DNA from: JAGRAX01 sp041391365
Lineage (GTDB): Bacteria > Bdellovibrionota_G > JALEGL01 > JAGRMV01
Direction of reading: 5' to 3'
Length of the DNA stretch: 64,000 nucleotides
Assembly (NCBI GenBank): GCA_041391365.1
Contig: JAWKOC010000002.1
Span: forward strand, 186,001 to 250,000
This document shows positions 1 to 9,298 of this stretch, in pieces. Under the pieces are notes generated by a model. That model was not told the origin of the DNA. It saw only the letters and a program-made list of their open reading frames with translations, and made no database searches. A program made the translations under genes and the position numbers. Within the stretch, counting starts at the first letter, position 1. The number at the start of each line of letters is the position of its first letter.

Positions 1-1981
1 CAGCAACCTGTTTGCCATCGGATACCGCTCGAAAGGCAGCTCTCATGGCCACTTCGGTTTTTCCGAATCCAACATCTCCACACACAAGTCGATCCATGGG
101 TTTGTCACTGCCCATGTCTTGTCCGACTTCCTCGATGGCCTTGAGCTGATCGCGCGTTTCCTCAAAGGGAAAACTCGATTCAAATTGCAGGTAATCTTGT
201 CCGGGCGCAGAGAATGCATAGCCCTTGGCAGTTTTTCTCTTGGCGTAGAGTTCGATCAATTCTGCGGCCATTTCTTCGACGGCCTTTTGAGCTTTGGCCT
301 GTGTTTTTTTCCATGTGGATTGATTGCCGAGTCGATCGACCGCTGGTTTTTTTCCATCAGCACCGATGTATTTGTGAATTCGGTTTAGGCGATCCACCGG
401 CAAAAAAAGTTTATCGCTGCCGAGGTACTCCAAAATCAGAAAGTCATTGGAAATTTCTTGGACAGTGATGCGTTTGAGACCTCTATAAATTCCAATGCCA
501 AAATCAATGTGAACCACAGCATCGCCAATGCTGAGTTCCGAGAGAGATTCCAGCATGTTTTCGGCTTTGGCCGATTTTTTCTGTGGAAGTTTTCGTTGAC
601 CAAAAATTTCTTGCTCCGTCACAAACGCAAGTTTGCGATCTTGCCACACAAAACCCGATTCCAATTCTCCAATCTGAATGCTGAGCGAAGCTTGAGAAAT
701 GAGCTTGCCAGGGGATGCAATCTCGATCGATCCTTGAGAGGATTCGAGGAGTTTTTGCAAACGCTTTGCAGAGGTCTGATTCGAGAGAACAAAAACCACG
801 CGGATTCCAAGATCTTTCCACTCTTGCAATTGTTTTTCCAGTGCGGACAAAGGATGTTCCGACTTTTTGGATTCCAAAATGATTTGGCGAAGACGCTCAT
901 GGGTATGGATTTTTCCAAACGAAAGGCTTTGGGTTTCGCTGCGATGGGTTTCCAAGTCAGAAAGTTCGATGGAGATCCGTGTATAAATTTTTTCAAGACC
1001 TTGAGACGCTTCCACAAAAAAGTCTTTGGGAGGACAACACAGGATTTGCTTGCTTTGAAAAGTTTCTTCTCTGGCTTCCCACTGTGGAGGAAGATCTTTT
1101 GCGTGTTGGGCAAACAGAAACGAATCTGAGATGATCCCACATACGTTTTCGGGCAGATAATCTAGCAAGCACACCCCAGAGGAAGAAAACAGAGGCAAGA
1201 GTTGTTGGTAGATCGGCAAGGGAAGACCTTCTCGCAACGCTTCTTCAATGGGAGTTCGACTGGAGGGTGGAAGATTGCGATGATCTGCAAGTTCTTTGAG
1301 TCTTTTGATGATCTGATCTTTGTTCTGATCTTGAATCAGAATTTCTCGTGCGGCCATCCACGTGCATTCCTCCAGCGATCCCTCCGAGCGCTGGGTCTCG
1401 GGATCAAACGTTCGTATGCTTTCGAGTTCATCTCCGAACCATTCCAATCGAAGAGGTTGGGGATGGTTCGGAGAGAAAAGGTCAAAAATATTTCCTCGTC
1501 GAGAGCACTGACCAACCTGCGTGACATTGGGAACGAGATCATACCCGCAGCGAACCAATTGTGAGGCAAGATCTTCAAGATTCATTTCTTCCCCGGGTAT
1601 GGCCAAATTGATGGAAGCCATCATTTCGTCTTTGGGGAGGGTTTTTTGGAGGGCAGCTTCCAGGCTCGCAAACACAATCCACTGCGAGGTAGATTGTGAA
1701 ATGTCAAATAGGGTGGAGAGTCGTCCTGCGATGTGGTGAGAGGGCTCCATCATCCCTGGGCTTGCGTCAAATCGACGTTCAGGAAATAAGTGTGCAATGC
1801 GGGTGCTGGGAAATTGATGTGTGGAGAAGAAGAGATAGCTTTCAAAGAGCTTCTCGGCTCGTGCCCCATCCGGACACAAAACCACGATGGGGTCTGGATG
1901 CTTCTGAGCAAACCGAGCCAGTTCAAAACCGGCACTGGTCCCCACCAGACCTGACCATATTGTTTTTTCCTTTTGTCTCAT
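1..1981 (-). CDS. mfd: Transcription-repair coupling factor Mfd (3' part lies beyond the window start)
   Basis: Mfd is an ATP-driven DNA translocase that removes RNA polymerase stalled at lesions and recruits UvrA. About 660 N-terminal residues are present of a family length near 1150. The N-terminal UvrB-like module comes first. The RNA-polymerase-interacting domain follows, recognisable from GDAVVHIDFGIGIYRG and the later YLGSDKLFLPVDRLNRI. The start of the helicase core comes last, with the Walker A stretch DVGFGKTEVAMRAAF at the window edge. The ATG at 1981 gives MRQKEKTIW. The frame stays open to base 1, so the gene is cut by the window and not visibly broken. Transcription runs out of the window. 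Confidence 0.95.
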   Translation of the reverse strand, partial: MRQKEKTIWSGLVGTSAGFELARFAQKHPDPIVVLCPDGARAEKLFESYLFFSTHQFPSTRIAHLFPERRFDASPGMMEPSHHIAGRLSTLFDISQSTSQWIVFASLEAALQKTLPKDEMMASINLAIPGEEMNLEDLASQLVRCGYDLVPNVTQVGQCSRRGNIFDLFSPNHPQPLRLEWFGDELESIRTFDPETQRSEGSLEECTWMAAREILIQDQNKDQIIKRLKELADHRNLPPSSRTPIEEALREGLPLPIYQQLLPLFSSSGVCLLDYLPENVCGIISDSFLFAQHAKDLPPQWEAREETFQSKQILCCPPKDFFVEASQGLEKIYTRISIELSDLETHRSETQSLSFGKIHTHERLRQIILESKKSEHPLSALEKQLQEWKDLGIRVVFVLSNQTSAKRLQKLLESSQGSIEIASPGKLISQASLSIQIGELESGFVWQDRKLAFVTEQEIFGQRKLPQKKSAKAENMLESLSELSIGDAVVHIDFGIGIYRGLKRITVQEISNDFLILEYLGSDKLFLPVDRLNRIHKYIGADGKKPAVDRLGNQSTWKKTQAKAQKAVEEMAAELIELYAKRKTAKGYAFSAPGQDYLQFESSFPFEETRDQLKAIEEVGQDMGSDKPMDRLVCGDVGFGKTEVAMRAAFRAVSDGKQVA

Positions 1982-2024
1982 GAAGTGGCCTTGTATCTCA
2001 ATTCAAGCTCCCAAAATCAACTCT

Positions 2025-2070
2025 TTTTCCCCAATTCGGGGCCGTACGACTGGACCCGAATTGGGGAAAA
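2025..2070. repeat. Palindromic repeat, copy 1 (16-bp arms)
   Basis: Perfect inverted repeat: arms 2025-2040 (TTTTCCCCAATTCGGG) and 2055-2070, with a 14-nt loop. The 20-nt core GGGGCCGTACGACTGGACCC recurs at 48681-48700 inside a larger hairpin 47 kb away. It therefore looks like a dispersed REP/MITE-like element of this genome. It is not followed by a T run, so it is not a simple terminator. Confidence 0.8.
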
Positions 2071-2079
2071 GTACAGTAC

Positions 2080-2216
2080 CTATGCATTTGGAATGGCATA
2101 AAGATGTTGAAGGTCATCTTATGGAATGCAACATTAGCTATTACGAAGTCTCTCCTGGAGAGTTGGTTCAAATCGTGAACATCGAGCATGATTCTTGTTT
2201 TGCTGTAGATAAGTAG
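2080..2216 (+). CDS. Small hypothetical protein, possible
   Basis: Possible 44-residue product starting MHLEWHKDVEGHLMECNISY and ending near HDSCFAVDK. Composition looks protein-like and a strong hairpin terminator follows 25 nt downstream (2242-2274). The ribosome site is weak, and the same frame extends upstream through the palindromic repeat, which argues against a longer version. No family is recognised. It could be a remnant or a fortuitous frame. Confidence 0.25.
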
Positions 2217-2241
2217 AAGCTAGATCGTCAGACATTTAAAC

Positions 2242-2274
2242 AAAAAAGGGCGCTCCGTGGAGCGCCCTTTTTTT
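2242..2274. terminator. Bidirectional Rho-independent terminator
   Basis: A nine-base-pair GC-rich stem (GGGCGCTCC, 2248-2256, with GGAGCGCCC, 2259-2267) is flanked by six A on the left and seven T on the right, so it works on both strands. It lies 24 nt beyond the stop of the minus-strand radical SAM gene. Confidence 0.9.
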
Positions 2275-2297
2275 GTTGGTTGTATTTTTTTCTATGC

Positions 2298-4049
2298 TTA
2301 TGCAGAAGGCAACGCTGTGCTGTTTCCTGCGCGTAGTTTGGCTGCATCGGTCTCAGGCATCTGTGAAGGAGATGCATTGAGATCGTACTGGCTTTTGTAC
2401 ATGCCAAGTGAAGTGCTGATGGATTCTTCCACGCGCTCACGGTAGTACGGGCCAGAGTTGTACGTGCAGAAAGGATAAATTCTTCCATCTCGTGCACTGT
2501 AGTGAATGATGCAACGTTTGACTCTCTCGATGTCGTAGTTGTACGGATCTTGAAAGTGCATTCCCGCAACAAACAAGGTTGGATACGCATGCTTGGTGTG
2601 GTGATCGTCGCGATGAGCCGCTTCTTTGCTTTTGTATCCATCCAAAATCCCGAGCAGTCGTGAGAAAGTCAGGCCTTTGGGGGCTTTTTTGGCGTTGTAG
2701 TGTTTGCGAATGATGTTCAACACTTTCACTTTGGAGAAGGTGTCTGTTCCCAAAGATTTTCCGCCATTTTTCGCATTTTTCTCGCGCACTTGTTTGGTCA
2801 ATTCTTGAATGTCAACCAGAGCGGCACGCAAATCAAAGAAATCGGTCAATGATCGAACTTCTTTTTTCTCGTTGGGTTCCACAAACAAGTAGGCTCCGTT
2901 TCCACAATCTGGGTGACAGGTGATGGTCATGGCAGGCTCACCTGATAAGGCTTCCGAAAGTTTCGAAAACGGTGAGGTGCATCCCAAGGGCAACCATCCG
3001 CCTTTGGCGGGAATCAGGCCTGTTTGTTTTTCTACGTCCATGGCGAGGTGGGTCATGGTGTAGCGTTTTTCCATACGATTGCGTTCGTTGATTCGACCGG
3101 TGAAGCACACGGGTTGGAACGAAATGCCCACAATCACGTCGACATTCTCAATCGCAAATCGAACGATGTCTCCCACCTGATGGTCGTTCAAACCTTTGAC
3201 CAATACAGGCACCAGAACCACACGCAAACCTACTTTGCGCGCGTTTTCGACCACTTTGCGTTTGATGTCCATGATTTTTTCCGCACGAGTTTTGAATTGA
3301 ACATCGTCGGTCACGCCATCAAATTGCAAGTATACGGTGTGCAATCCTGCATCTTTGGATTTTTTTGCAAATTCATAGTTGCTCAGGTTTTTTCCATTGC
3401 TCGCTACTTGAATGTGCCAGAAGCCCATTTCCTTGGCCATTTCACAGATTTTGAAAAACTGTGGGTGAATGGTGGGTTCTCCACCTGCAAATTGAACCAC
3501 TTTGGCAGGAACGGGTTTCATGTCTCGAAGGTTTTGCAACATTCTGCGGATGTCGACCAAATCAGGTTCACAAACATAGCCAGCTGCGTTTGCATTGGCA
3601 AAACACACAGGGCAAGTCATGTCGCAACGGTTGGTCAAATCTACGTTGGCCAAGGCAGTGTGACTGTGGTGCATGTTGCAGATTCCGCAGTCCTCAGGGC
3701 AGCGTTTTCCGTCGGGAACGATGGGATTGGAAACCCCTTGTCCATCCCCAAATCGGAACGTGAACATGTCCATGTACACATCTGCATCGGGTGAAATCAA
3801 TTCTTTGAAGTAACCGTGCTCTTTGCAGGTTTTTTCCATCCATACTTTTTTGTCAGCTTCGAACTTGCGAGCTTTGACAACTTTTCCACACTCAGGACAA
3901 AGGGATTGTGTGTAGTAGGGAAGTTCCCATGGAACTTCGCGAATGGGGTGGCCCGAATGGGTTTGTGTGGGTTGATCTACCCAAGGTGGACGACCATTGT
4001 CCCATTTGGAGCGATCAGCTTCGTATTTGGCGGTTTTGGATCCGAACAT
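2298..4049 (-). CDS. Radical SAM enzyme of the Tes/MJ0619-like group
   Basis: 583-residue radical SAM protein. Residues C142-x3-C146-x2-C149 (RCDMTCPVCF) bind the SAM [4Fe-4S] cluster, and QFAGGEPT is the SAM-binding GGE segment. Upstream lies a CPECG...C75-x2-H78 rubredoxin-like metal site (C51, C54) and a second cysteine group C117, C121, C124 followed by MHHSHT. These extra sites in this order match the archaeal tetraether synthase Tes (MJ0619/MA_1486) family and its bacterial relatives. I infer a role in an unusual C-C bond or methyl chemistry, perhaps on lipids; the substrate is unknown. The ATG at 4049 has GGAAAGG upstream. It is transcribed alone into the terminator at 2242-2274. Confidence 0.85.
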   Translation of the reverse strand: MFGSKTAKYEADRSKWDNGRPPWVDQPTQTHSGHPIREVPWELPYYTQSLCPECGKVVKARKFEADKKVWMEKTCKEHGYFKELISPDADVYMDMFTFRFGDGQGVSNPIVPDGKRCPEDCGICNMHHSHTALANVDLTNRCDMTCPVCFANANAAGYVCEPDLVDIRRMLQNLRDMKPVPAKVVQFAGGEPTIHPQFFKICEMAKEMGFWHIQVASNGKNLSNYEFAKKSKDAGLHTVYLQFDGVTDDVQFKTRAEKIMDIKRKVVENARKVGLRVVLVPVLVKGLNDHQVGDIVRFAIENVDVIVGISFQPVCFTGRINERNRMEKRYTMTHLAMDVEKQTGLIPAKGGWLPLGCTSPFSKLSEALSGEPAMTITCHPDCGNGAYLFVEPNEKKEVRSLTDFFDLRAALVDIQELTKQVREKNAKNGGKSLGTDTFSKVKVLNIIRKHYNAKKAPKGLTFSRLLGILDGYKSKEAAHRDDHHTKHAYPTLFVAGMHFQDPYNYDIERVKRCIIHYSARDGRIYPFCTYNSGPYYRERVEESISTSLGMYKSQYDLNASPSQMPETDAAKLRAGNSTALPSA

Positions 4050-4251
4050 TGTATGTTAACCTTTCCTTCTTGTTGACTCGTGGGTCAAAAAATAGACCCA
4101 GGTTTGTACCTTTTCTGATGACCCAGGTCAAGAACGTTAGGCCCATTCTTAAGCAAGGCTTGTGCCATGATTCATAACATCGATGCCTAACCTAAGTCAT
4201 CAAAATAATGATGAGTTTTTCATTTTTTACTGGCCGTTGAAAGCGTTACAA

Positions 4252-4281
4252 CGTTTTTTGCACCTCTAGGTGCAAAAAACG
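4252..4281. promoter_or_regulatory. 30-bp perfect palindrome upstream of the radical SAM gene
   Basis: Arms CGTTTTTTGCACCT (4252-4265) and its complement (4268-4281) are separated by CT. T tracts lie on the outside left and A tracts on the right for either strand, which is the wrong polarity for a terminator. A smaller palindrome, GCATC-CTA-GATGC, follows immediately. It lies about 200 nt upstream of the start at 4049 and just beyond the stop of the gene at 4311. Operator or protein-binding site is an inference. Confidence 0.45.
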
Positions 4282-4310
4282 CATCCTAGATGCACTTTTG
4301 TGTGCAATGG

Positions 4311-4950
4311 TTACGAGTTTGTGTCTTGGCCCATTTTGACTTGGAGAGCCGAGCCACTGGGGGGAGCAATGGTGATTTCCTGCGAAATGTCTTGTTTGTG
4401 CAGGGAGGAGGGACCATTTTTGAGATTGTGGCTAGACCACTCGATCTCACTTACCTGTCCATGATTCTTGGTGTAGACAATCGTTTTCCCAAAACGAATG
4501 CAGAGCAGTTTTCCAACCTGCAAGGTGGTTTCTTGATCCCACATCTTGATGGTGAGGTTTCCACTTTTTTTCAGATCTAGAATTTCCAATCCTGGCATGT
4601 CCAGCCAGGGCAAGGCTTTGATGGGGATCAAGGACTCTGAAGTTCCTGACAAAACACCTGTGTCGGAATGACGATAGGCCAAGATCACCTTGGCCTGTTC
4701 AAATTCAGAGGGATCAATCGAGTCTTGAGCGTTGCGAAGTGTTCCCGAAAAAATGCGTAGGTTTTGCTCTTCGATTTCCGAACTTTGAACGCCCGCATTG
4801 ATGCCTTGGTAGGGACCTTGGTATCGATTGTTCAAGGGTTCAACGTGATCGGTGATGCTAAAAATTTGAAGATAACAGGGTTTGTTCATATCGGCGGTAT
4901 ACGCGCATCGATCAAAAATGGCCAGGGCTTTTCCTGCAAAGGCGTTGGGA
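4311..4950 (-). CDS. Secreted hypothetical protein, 3' part (frameshifted from the 5' part)
   Basis: This frame carries a protein-like segment beginning around ANPNAFAGKALAIFDRCAY and ending QVKMGQDTNS. It has no signal peptide or convincing start of its own. The first ATG in frame (4889, MNKPCYLQIF) lies inside the conserved-looking stretch. The preceding frame (4951-5277) supplies a signal peptide and runs into a stop exactly here. The simplest reading is one secreted protein of about 320 residues split by a one-base shift near the CGCGC run at 4954-4958. Function unknown. Confidence 0.6.
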
Positions 4951-5277
4951 TTAGCGCGTGTACGAGGTTTTGGACTGCTCGGCGGTTTTGCCTGGTTCAA
5001 ACACAAAGGCCTCGCATGCAAACACAAACTTGGTGCTGTTGGAATCCAAACAGGTTCCCTCATATTTGGGGCCTTGGCCGGCTCGCTTGACGGTAACTTC
5101 TTTGCAGTCTTGGATGAACAGGGCCGATCCAGATCCCCCACCCGAACAGGTAAAAAGCCCAGCCTCTTTGTTTAACAAAAGCGTTTCCCCGGAAAACTGA
5201 GCATGGCCGATGTGGGTCGGTTCTAGCACCAAGAAAAAGGCCAAGAGAAGCAAAGTCACCATCCGTGAAGTTTTCAT
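4951..5277 (-). CDS. Secreted hypothetical protein, 5' part (frameshift at the 3' end)
   Basis: Starts MKTSRMVTLLLLAFFLVLEP, a clear signal peptide, followed by a Cys-containing segment with SGGGSGSALFIQDCKEVTVK. The TAA at 4951-4953 ends it after 108 residues, and the neighbouring frame continues directly. Two cysteines in this part and two in the downstream part suggest an exported, disulfide-bonded protein. No family recognised. Either a true frameshift mutation or an assembly indel. Confidence 0.6.
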   Translation of the reverse strand: MKTSRMVTLLLLAFFLVLEPTHIGHAQFSGETLLLNKEAGLFTCSGGGSGSALFIQDCKEVTVKRAGQGPKYEGTCLDSNSTKFVFACEAFVFEPGKTAEQSKTSYTR

Positions 5278-5421
5278 CGTGAGGCCATTATCGAGTCGAA
5301 TGTTTTGGAAAGCAAGAAATGTCGGTTTTTCCCCTTGGATTGGTGTTTTAACTAATGGATATCCTTGGAAAAAGTTTTTTCCCTTGAGGCTTTGGGGGCA
5401 TCGGTGAGAAAATGTATAGTT

Positions 5422-8280
5422 ATGGATATGAGGTTTGCAAGGGTCAAAAAAGGCAGTGTTGGTTTTTCGCTGATTGAGAGTTTGATCGCGATGGTGGGTT
5501 TTTTGGCGGTGGTGGCCGTGGCCTATCAGGTGATCAACAAGCAGCAGCGTGCTCAATACAACGAGATCACTTCTGCGAGAATTGATCGGCAGATCGATCT
5601 TGCCATGGATCGATTCAAAAAAGATGTGGCCCTGATCGATCCAACCTGGGCGACTTTGGGAGTGGCAAGCATTTACCCTCATCAGGGATTGGGATTTTCG
5701 TCGAACTATTATGTGGATCCCAGCGTTCAAGCCCAAGGCCTCAACGATGGTGTCACATTTTTGAAGAAGTCCAATGTAGCCACCATCTACAGCATCAACC
5801 AGAAACTCTATTATCCTGCATCCAATAGCGCGGCGGGAGACAAACAGATTTACGGTGAGACCTTTACGGTGACCAACGGAGATGCGAATTTGGTGGATGG
5901 AACATGGGTTCTCATCTATCAGCCTGGATCCTATGCTCTTGGAGTGATCAGCAATGTGACCGGCGGGGGAACCAACGTCACGCTCAGGGCCTTGAATACT
6001 GCGGAAAGGCAGGCCACGACGCTCAACTCAGGCAGTTTTAGCACCGGACATGTAACCGATGCAGGCGTGAAACCCACCAGCTTTGATGACCTGGGAACTT
6101 TGACCTCCTCGAATGCCGATGACAAATTTGTATTTGATCCCACCAATGCGCGCATTCAAATTGTGGAGCCGGTTTCGTATGAGATCGATTGGCAAACTTC
6201 TGACGGCTTGCCCAAGTCGGGGGCCAACAGCTATGTGTTGGATGCACAGGGAAATCCCGGAAAAGTCTTGGTTCGAACCACATATCATTCTGGGGGTGCC
6301 GATCGGGAATACCTGGCCATGATTGACGAAGTTTGGTTCACCTATGATTTGTTGGTTTCTACTTCAGCTTCGGGCTCTGTATCCTTGAACGGGTATTTGG
6401 CGGGAGATATTGAATTCAACGTGGGCCGCAGAAACGATGGCATTCAGCTCTTGGATTTGAATTTGAGCGATCCAGCGACGGCGCAAGATCAATTTCAAAC
6501 GTCGGGAAACATTGTTGGGCTCAAAATCAATTTGGTTTCCAATCGTTACAACAGCAAGGGCCAGCTCGTGGCGCTCAATCGTGCCACCAAAATTTCTCTC
6601 GACCCAAGTTTGCAGGGAGATGATCGTTTTCAAGAAGACGATCGCTTTGTAGCCGCAGTCACAGACTACGGAGAGACCGATCCATTTGGTTCAGGAGTTC
6701 GAGACACCATCGGTCGTCCGGGATATTTGCGAACAGGATCTTCTCACGAGGTGATTGTTCCAGTCACACGTTTTGACCTCAACAATCCCGCACTGAACTC
6801 GGGAAAACTCTTGATCTACGATGATGCCGGATGCCCCGTCAATTCGGGTACCGGCTGTTCGGTGGGCGTGGGATCGTACATCACGTTTGCAGAGCCCAAC
6901 GGAAACAAGTTTTTCCCCAACTCGGTCAATGTGATTGAGCTCTATGGAGGTGCTCGCCGAATCATTGTGGGTGGAATGTCCGTGGAAATTGACGAGAGAA
7001 CATCTCCTCCCACAGTCGTCAATCGATATGGTTCTGTGGCCACCATTGAACTGGGAGCCAACGAGACCTTGGCCGGTAAAATGGATGGAGGAACTTCCAC
7101 CACAACCTGCAACATCGACAACTGCAATGTCAGCGTGTTGGCGGATGCCGTCACTCCGGATTTCAAGGATACCGGGGGAGGAATTTCCACCTACATCGAC
7201 AGTGGAACCTCGTTGGATGTGACCTACACCGCTTCGATGACAAAGGCTTCGGCCAACTCACGGTCCAAAATTTTCAAAATGACCTATGACGATGTCAACC
7301 ACTCTTACAGCTCACCTACTGTGTTGGTTGAATTGGATCACAACAATCGGTTGATTTCTGCCTTGGGGGACAAACCCTTCAACATCGGTGGTACGGACTA
7401 TCTTGCGGTATGTACCACCCGATACATGGTGGATACAGGGGGATTGACGGAATATCCTGAAGTCACACCAGGCTATGAAGGGTATGTCGTGTTGTATCCT
7501 CTTGATCCAACCACTGGAGATGTAACCAACACGACCAGCACGATCGTTGCCAATCATAACTATCGGTGCGGGGGAGTTTCCAACCTCGATGGAAACATGG
7601 TGATCTCTGGTCGTTTGGTGAATCAGACCATCACCAAAGGAGAACTTGAAGACATCGTGTCCACCACCGTATCTCCCAAAACCTTGGCCCTGGATGAAAC
7701 AGTGGGTGTAGATAGTGGAGGAAATACCAAATACGCCGATTCATTTTTTGTGGATCCTTCTGTGTATGCCAACAGCGGTCTCAACCAAGAAGGCAAGGGG
7801 CAGCGCGTGAGCTGGCTCAGTGGAGTCTCTGGCATCAAACTCGACGATGGAAAATACAACATGGTCGCCACCAACAATTTTCGGGTTGAGCAAAGTGGAT
7901 ACCTGTTTGATTACCAAGATGCAGGAATTTATCAGCTCACCACCGGTGGAATGAAAGAAAAAGTATTCTCCAGCATTCAAACAAACTTTTCGAATTTGAA
8001 TGAGAGCACAGTGTCTTCTTCGTTGATTCTCTCGGAAGAAAACGATGTGCCGGCAGCATTTCCTCCTGGAAAATTTTATTCCCATCCTATGGAAACAGAT
8101 CAACCTAGAGGTGCAACGGCATTGCCTTCGCTCGATCCCGCCATGAGTGAAGAAGGTTGGGCAAAACTCTATGAAGAGATGATGAATCCTCAATCTTCGA
8201 TGGACAAGAGTGCAATTCCCCCCATCGACAATACCTGGGTTCCCATGAACTGTGTGAACACCAATCCCCCCAGCTGTTAG
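5422..8280 (+). CDS. Very large type IV pilin-like (pseudopilin) protein
   Basis: The N-terminus has a basic segment KKGSVG followed by FSLIESLIAMVGFLAVVAVAY. This is a prepilin-peptidase site (G|F), Glu at +5 and the single hydrophobic helix of type IV pilins and minor pseudopilins such as PilW. The remaining roughly 900 residues are a beta-rich, Thr/Ser/Gly/Asp-rich exported domain with some cysteines (DDAGCPVNSGTGCS). Ordinary pilins have 120-250 residues, so this would be a giant tip- or surface-displayed subunit. ATG 5422 is chosen because GGTGAG lies 11-16 nt upstream and little sequence precedes the basic segment; ATG 5428 is equally possible. No other pilus gene is adjacent. Confidence 0.8.
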   Translation: MDMRFARVKKGSVGFSLIESLIAMVGFLAVVAVAYQVINKQQRAQYNEITSARIDRQIDLAMDRFKKDVALIDPTWATLGVASIYPHQGLGFSSNYYVDPSVQAQGLNDGVTFLKKSNVATIYSINQKLYYPASNSAAGDKQIYGETFTVTNGDANLVDGTWVLIYQPGSYALGVISNVTGGGTNVTLRALNTAERQATTLNSGSFSTGHVTDAGVKPTSFDDLGTLTSSNADDKFVFDPTNARIQIVEPVSYEIDWQTSDGLPKSGANSYVLDAQGNPGKVLVRTTYHSGGADREYLAMIDEVWFTYDLLVSTSASGSVSLNGYLAGDIEFNVGRRNDGIQLLDLNLSDPATAQDQFQTSGNIVGLKINLVSNRYNSKGQLVALNRATKISLDPSLQGDDRFQEDDRFVAAVTDYGETDPFGSGVRDTIGRPGYLRTGSSHEVIVPVTRFDLNNPALNSGKLLIYDDAGCPVNSGTGCSVGVGSYITFAEPNGNKFFPNSVNVIELYGGARRIIVGGMSVEIDERTSPPTVVNRYGSVATIELGANETLAGKMDGGTSTTTCNIDNCNVSVLADAVTPDFKDTGGGISTYIDSGTSLDVTYTASMTKASANSRSKIFKMTYDDVNHSYSSPTVLVELDHNNRLISALGDKPFNIGGTDYLAVCTTRYMVDTGGLTEYPEVTPGYEGYVVLYPLDPTTGDVTNTTSTIVANHNYRCGGVSNLDGNMVISGRLVNQTITKGELEDIVSTTVSPKTLALDETVGVDSGGNTKYADSFFVDPSVYANSGLNQEGKGQRVSWLSGVSGIKLDDGKYNMVATNNFRVEQSGYLFDYQDAGIYQLTTGGMKEKVFSSIQTNFSNLNESTVSSSLILSEENDVPAAFPPGKFYSHPMETDQPRGATALPSLDPAMSEEGWAKLYEEMMNPQSSMDKSAIPPIDNTWVPMNCVNTNPPSC

Positions 8281-8373
8281 CGGCAAGGGAATTTTTTTCG
8301 CAGGGGTTGCAATTCCCCCATGATTCTCATTTGATGGTCAAGCGGATCAAGTGCTGTTATATCTTTGTAAGAT

Positions 8374-8856
8374 ATGAAACACGAAACGTTTGCCAAAGCC
8401 TTGGGAAAAATCACTTCTGGTTTGTATCTTATGACCAGCAAAGTGGAAGATGATGCATCTCCCCGTGATCAAATGATGCTGGCGTCATGGGTGCAGCAAG
8501 TGTCTTTTGAACCACCCATGCTCGTGGTTGCCGTCAACCATCAGCGTAGTGTGCGTGATCACATTCACACCGATTCATATTTTGGTCTCAACATCATTGG
8601 CCAACAACATTCGGAGTTGATGAAAGCTCCTTTTCAGATCAAAGATCTGCAAGCTCCTTTTGGAGAATTGCAAATCCACCACAGCTCCAACGGTGTTGTA
8701 AAAATTGCAAAGGCCAGCGCTTTCTTGGAGTGCAAAGTACAGAGCATTGTCTCAACGGGGGATCATGATTTGGTGATTGCCGAAGTCACCGACGGAGAAG
8801 TACTCCAAGGGGATGAGCCCATGGCCCATGTTCGAAAAAACGGTCTTTCGTATTGA
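8374..8856 (+). CDS. Flavin reductase-like FMN-binding protein
   Basis: 160 residues. The flavin-reductase-like fold is recognisable from the N-terminal KALGKITSGLYLMTS, then ASWVQQVSFEPPMLVVAV, then FGLNIIGQQHSELMKAPF. Members bind FMN and either reduce flavin with NAD(P)H or act as short flavin oxidoreductases. The substrate cannot be read from the sequence. It stands alone, convergent with the CBS gene ending at 8867. Confidence 0.85.
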   Translation: MKHETFAKALGKITSGLYLMTSKVEDDASPRDQMMLASWVQQVSFEPPMLVVAVNHQRSVRDHIHTDSYFGLNIIGQQHSELMKAPFQIKDLQAPFGELQIHHSSNGVVKIAKASAFLECKVQSIVSTGDHDLVIAEVTDGEVLQGDEPMAHVRKNGLSY

Positions 8857-8866
8857 TTCTTTGCGG

Positions 8867-9298
8867 TTAGCTCAAAAAACTTTGAACCACATCCCGAACC
8901 GATAACACGGCAAACCCGCCATTTTCGCGTTGGATGGGAACATGACGAAATCCGCCAACCGCCATCTTGTTCAGTGCAAAGGCCAGTGTGTCTGTGTCTT
9001 GCAAAACTTCGGGAGATAGGGTCATCAAATACCCAATTTGAAGATCTCTAGCATCGATGCCAGGTCGTGCAATTTTGTCCAGAACATCTCGCTCTGTAAA
9101 AATCCCGAGTACCTGACCAGTTTTCACCACCAAAACGCATCCGCGGTTTTGGTCTTTCATGAGTTTCAAGGTTTGGAGGATATTCTGATCAGGCTCTACA
9201 ATGAGCGTGTTGTCGCGAAGAAAATATTTGATTTCCTTCTGCAGGCTTTTGTAGCTAACCTGATCGAATTCCAACTTACTTGACCTCCCAGGTGTCAC
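8867..9298 (-). CDS. CBS-domain pair protein, last gene of the kor operon
   Basis: 143 residues with two CBS repeats: ILQTLKLMKDQNRGCVLVVK...GIFTERDVLDKIA and TLAFALNKMAVGGFRHVPI...LSVRDVVQSFL. Such stand-alone pairs bind adenine nucleotides and commonly regulate an enzyme encoded nearby. It overlaps the korB 3' end (9276-9298), so it is co-translated, and a second CBS gene opens the same operon. Regulation of the ferredoxin oxidoreductase by energy charge is an inference. Confidence 0.85.
   Translation of the reverse strand: MTPGRSSKLEFDQVSYKSLQKEIKYFLRDNTLIVEPDQNILQTLKLMKDQNRGCVLVVKTGQVLGIFTERDVLDKIARPGIDARDLQIGYLMTLSPEVLQDTDTLAFALNKMAVGGFRHVPIQRENGGFAVLSVRDVVQSFLS

Noticed and set aside
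458..1129. Open plus-strand frame of 223 codons
   Set aside because: It lies antisense to mfd, whose protein is clearly recognisable; composition is that of a reverse-strand shadow.
3024..3794. Open plus-strand frame of 256 codons
   Set aside because: Antisense to the radical SAM gene; rich in His/Phe/Val as mirrored frames are, no family, no ribosome site.
4252..4281. Palindrome as an intrinsic terminator
   Set aside because: The T run precedes and the A run follows the stem on both strands, the reverse of a terminator.
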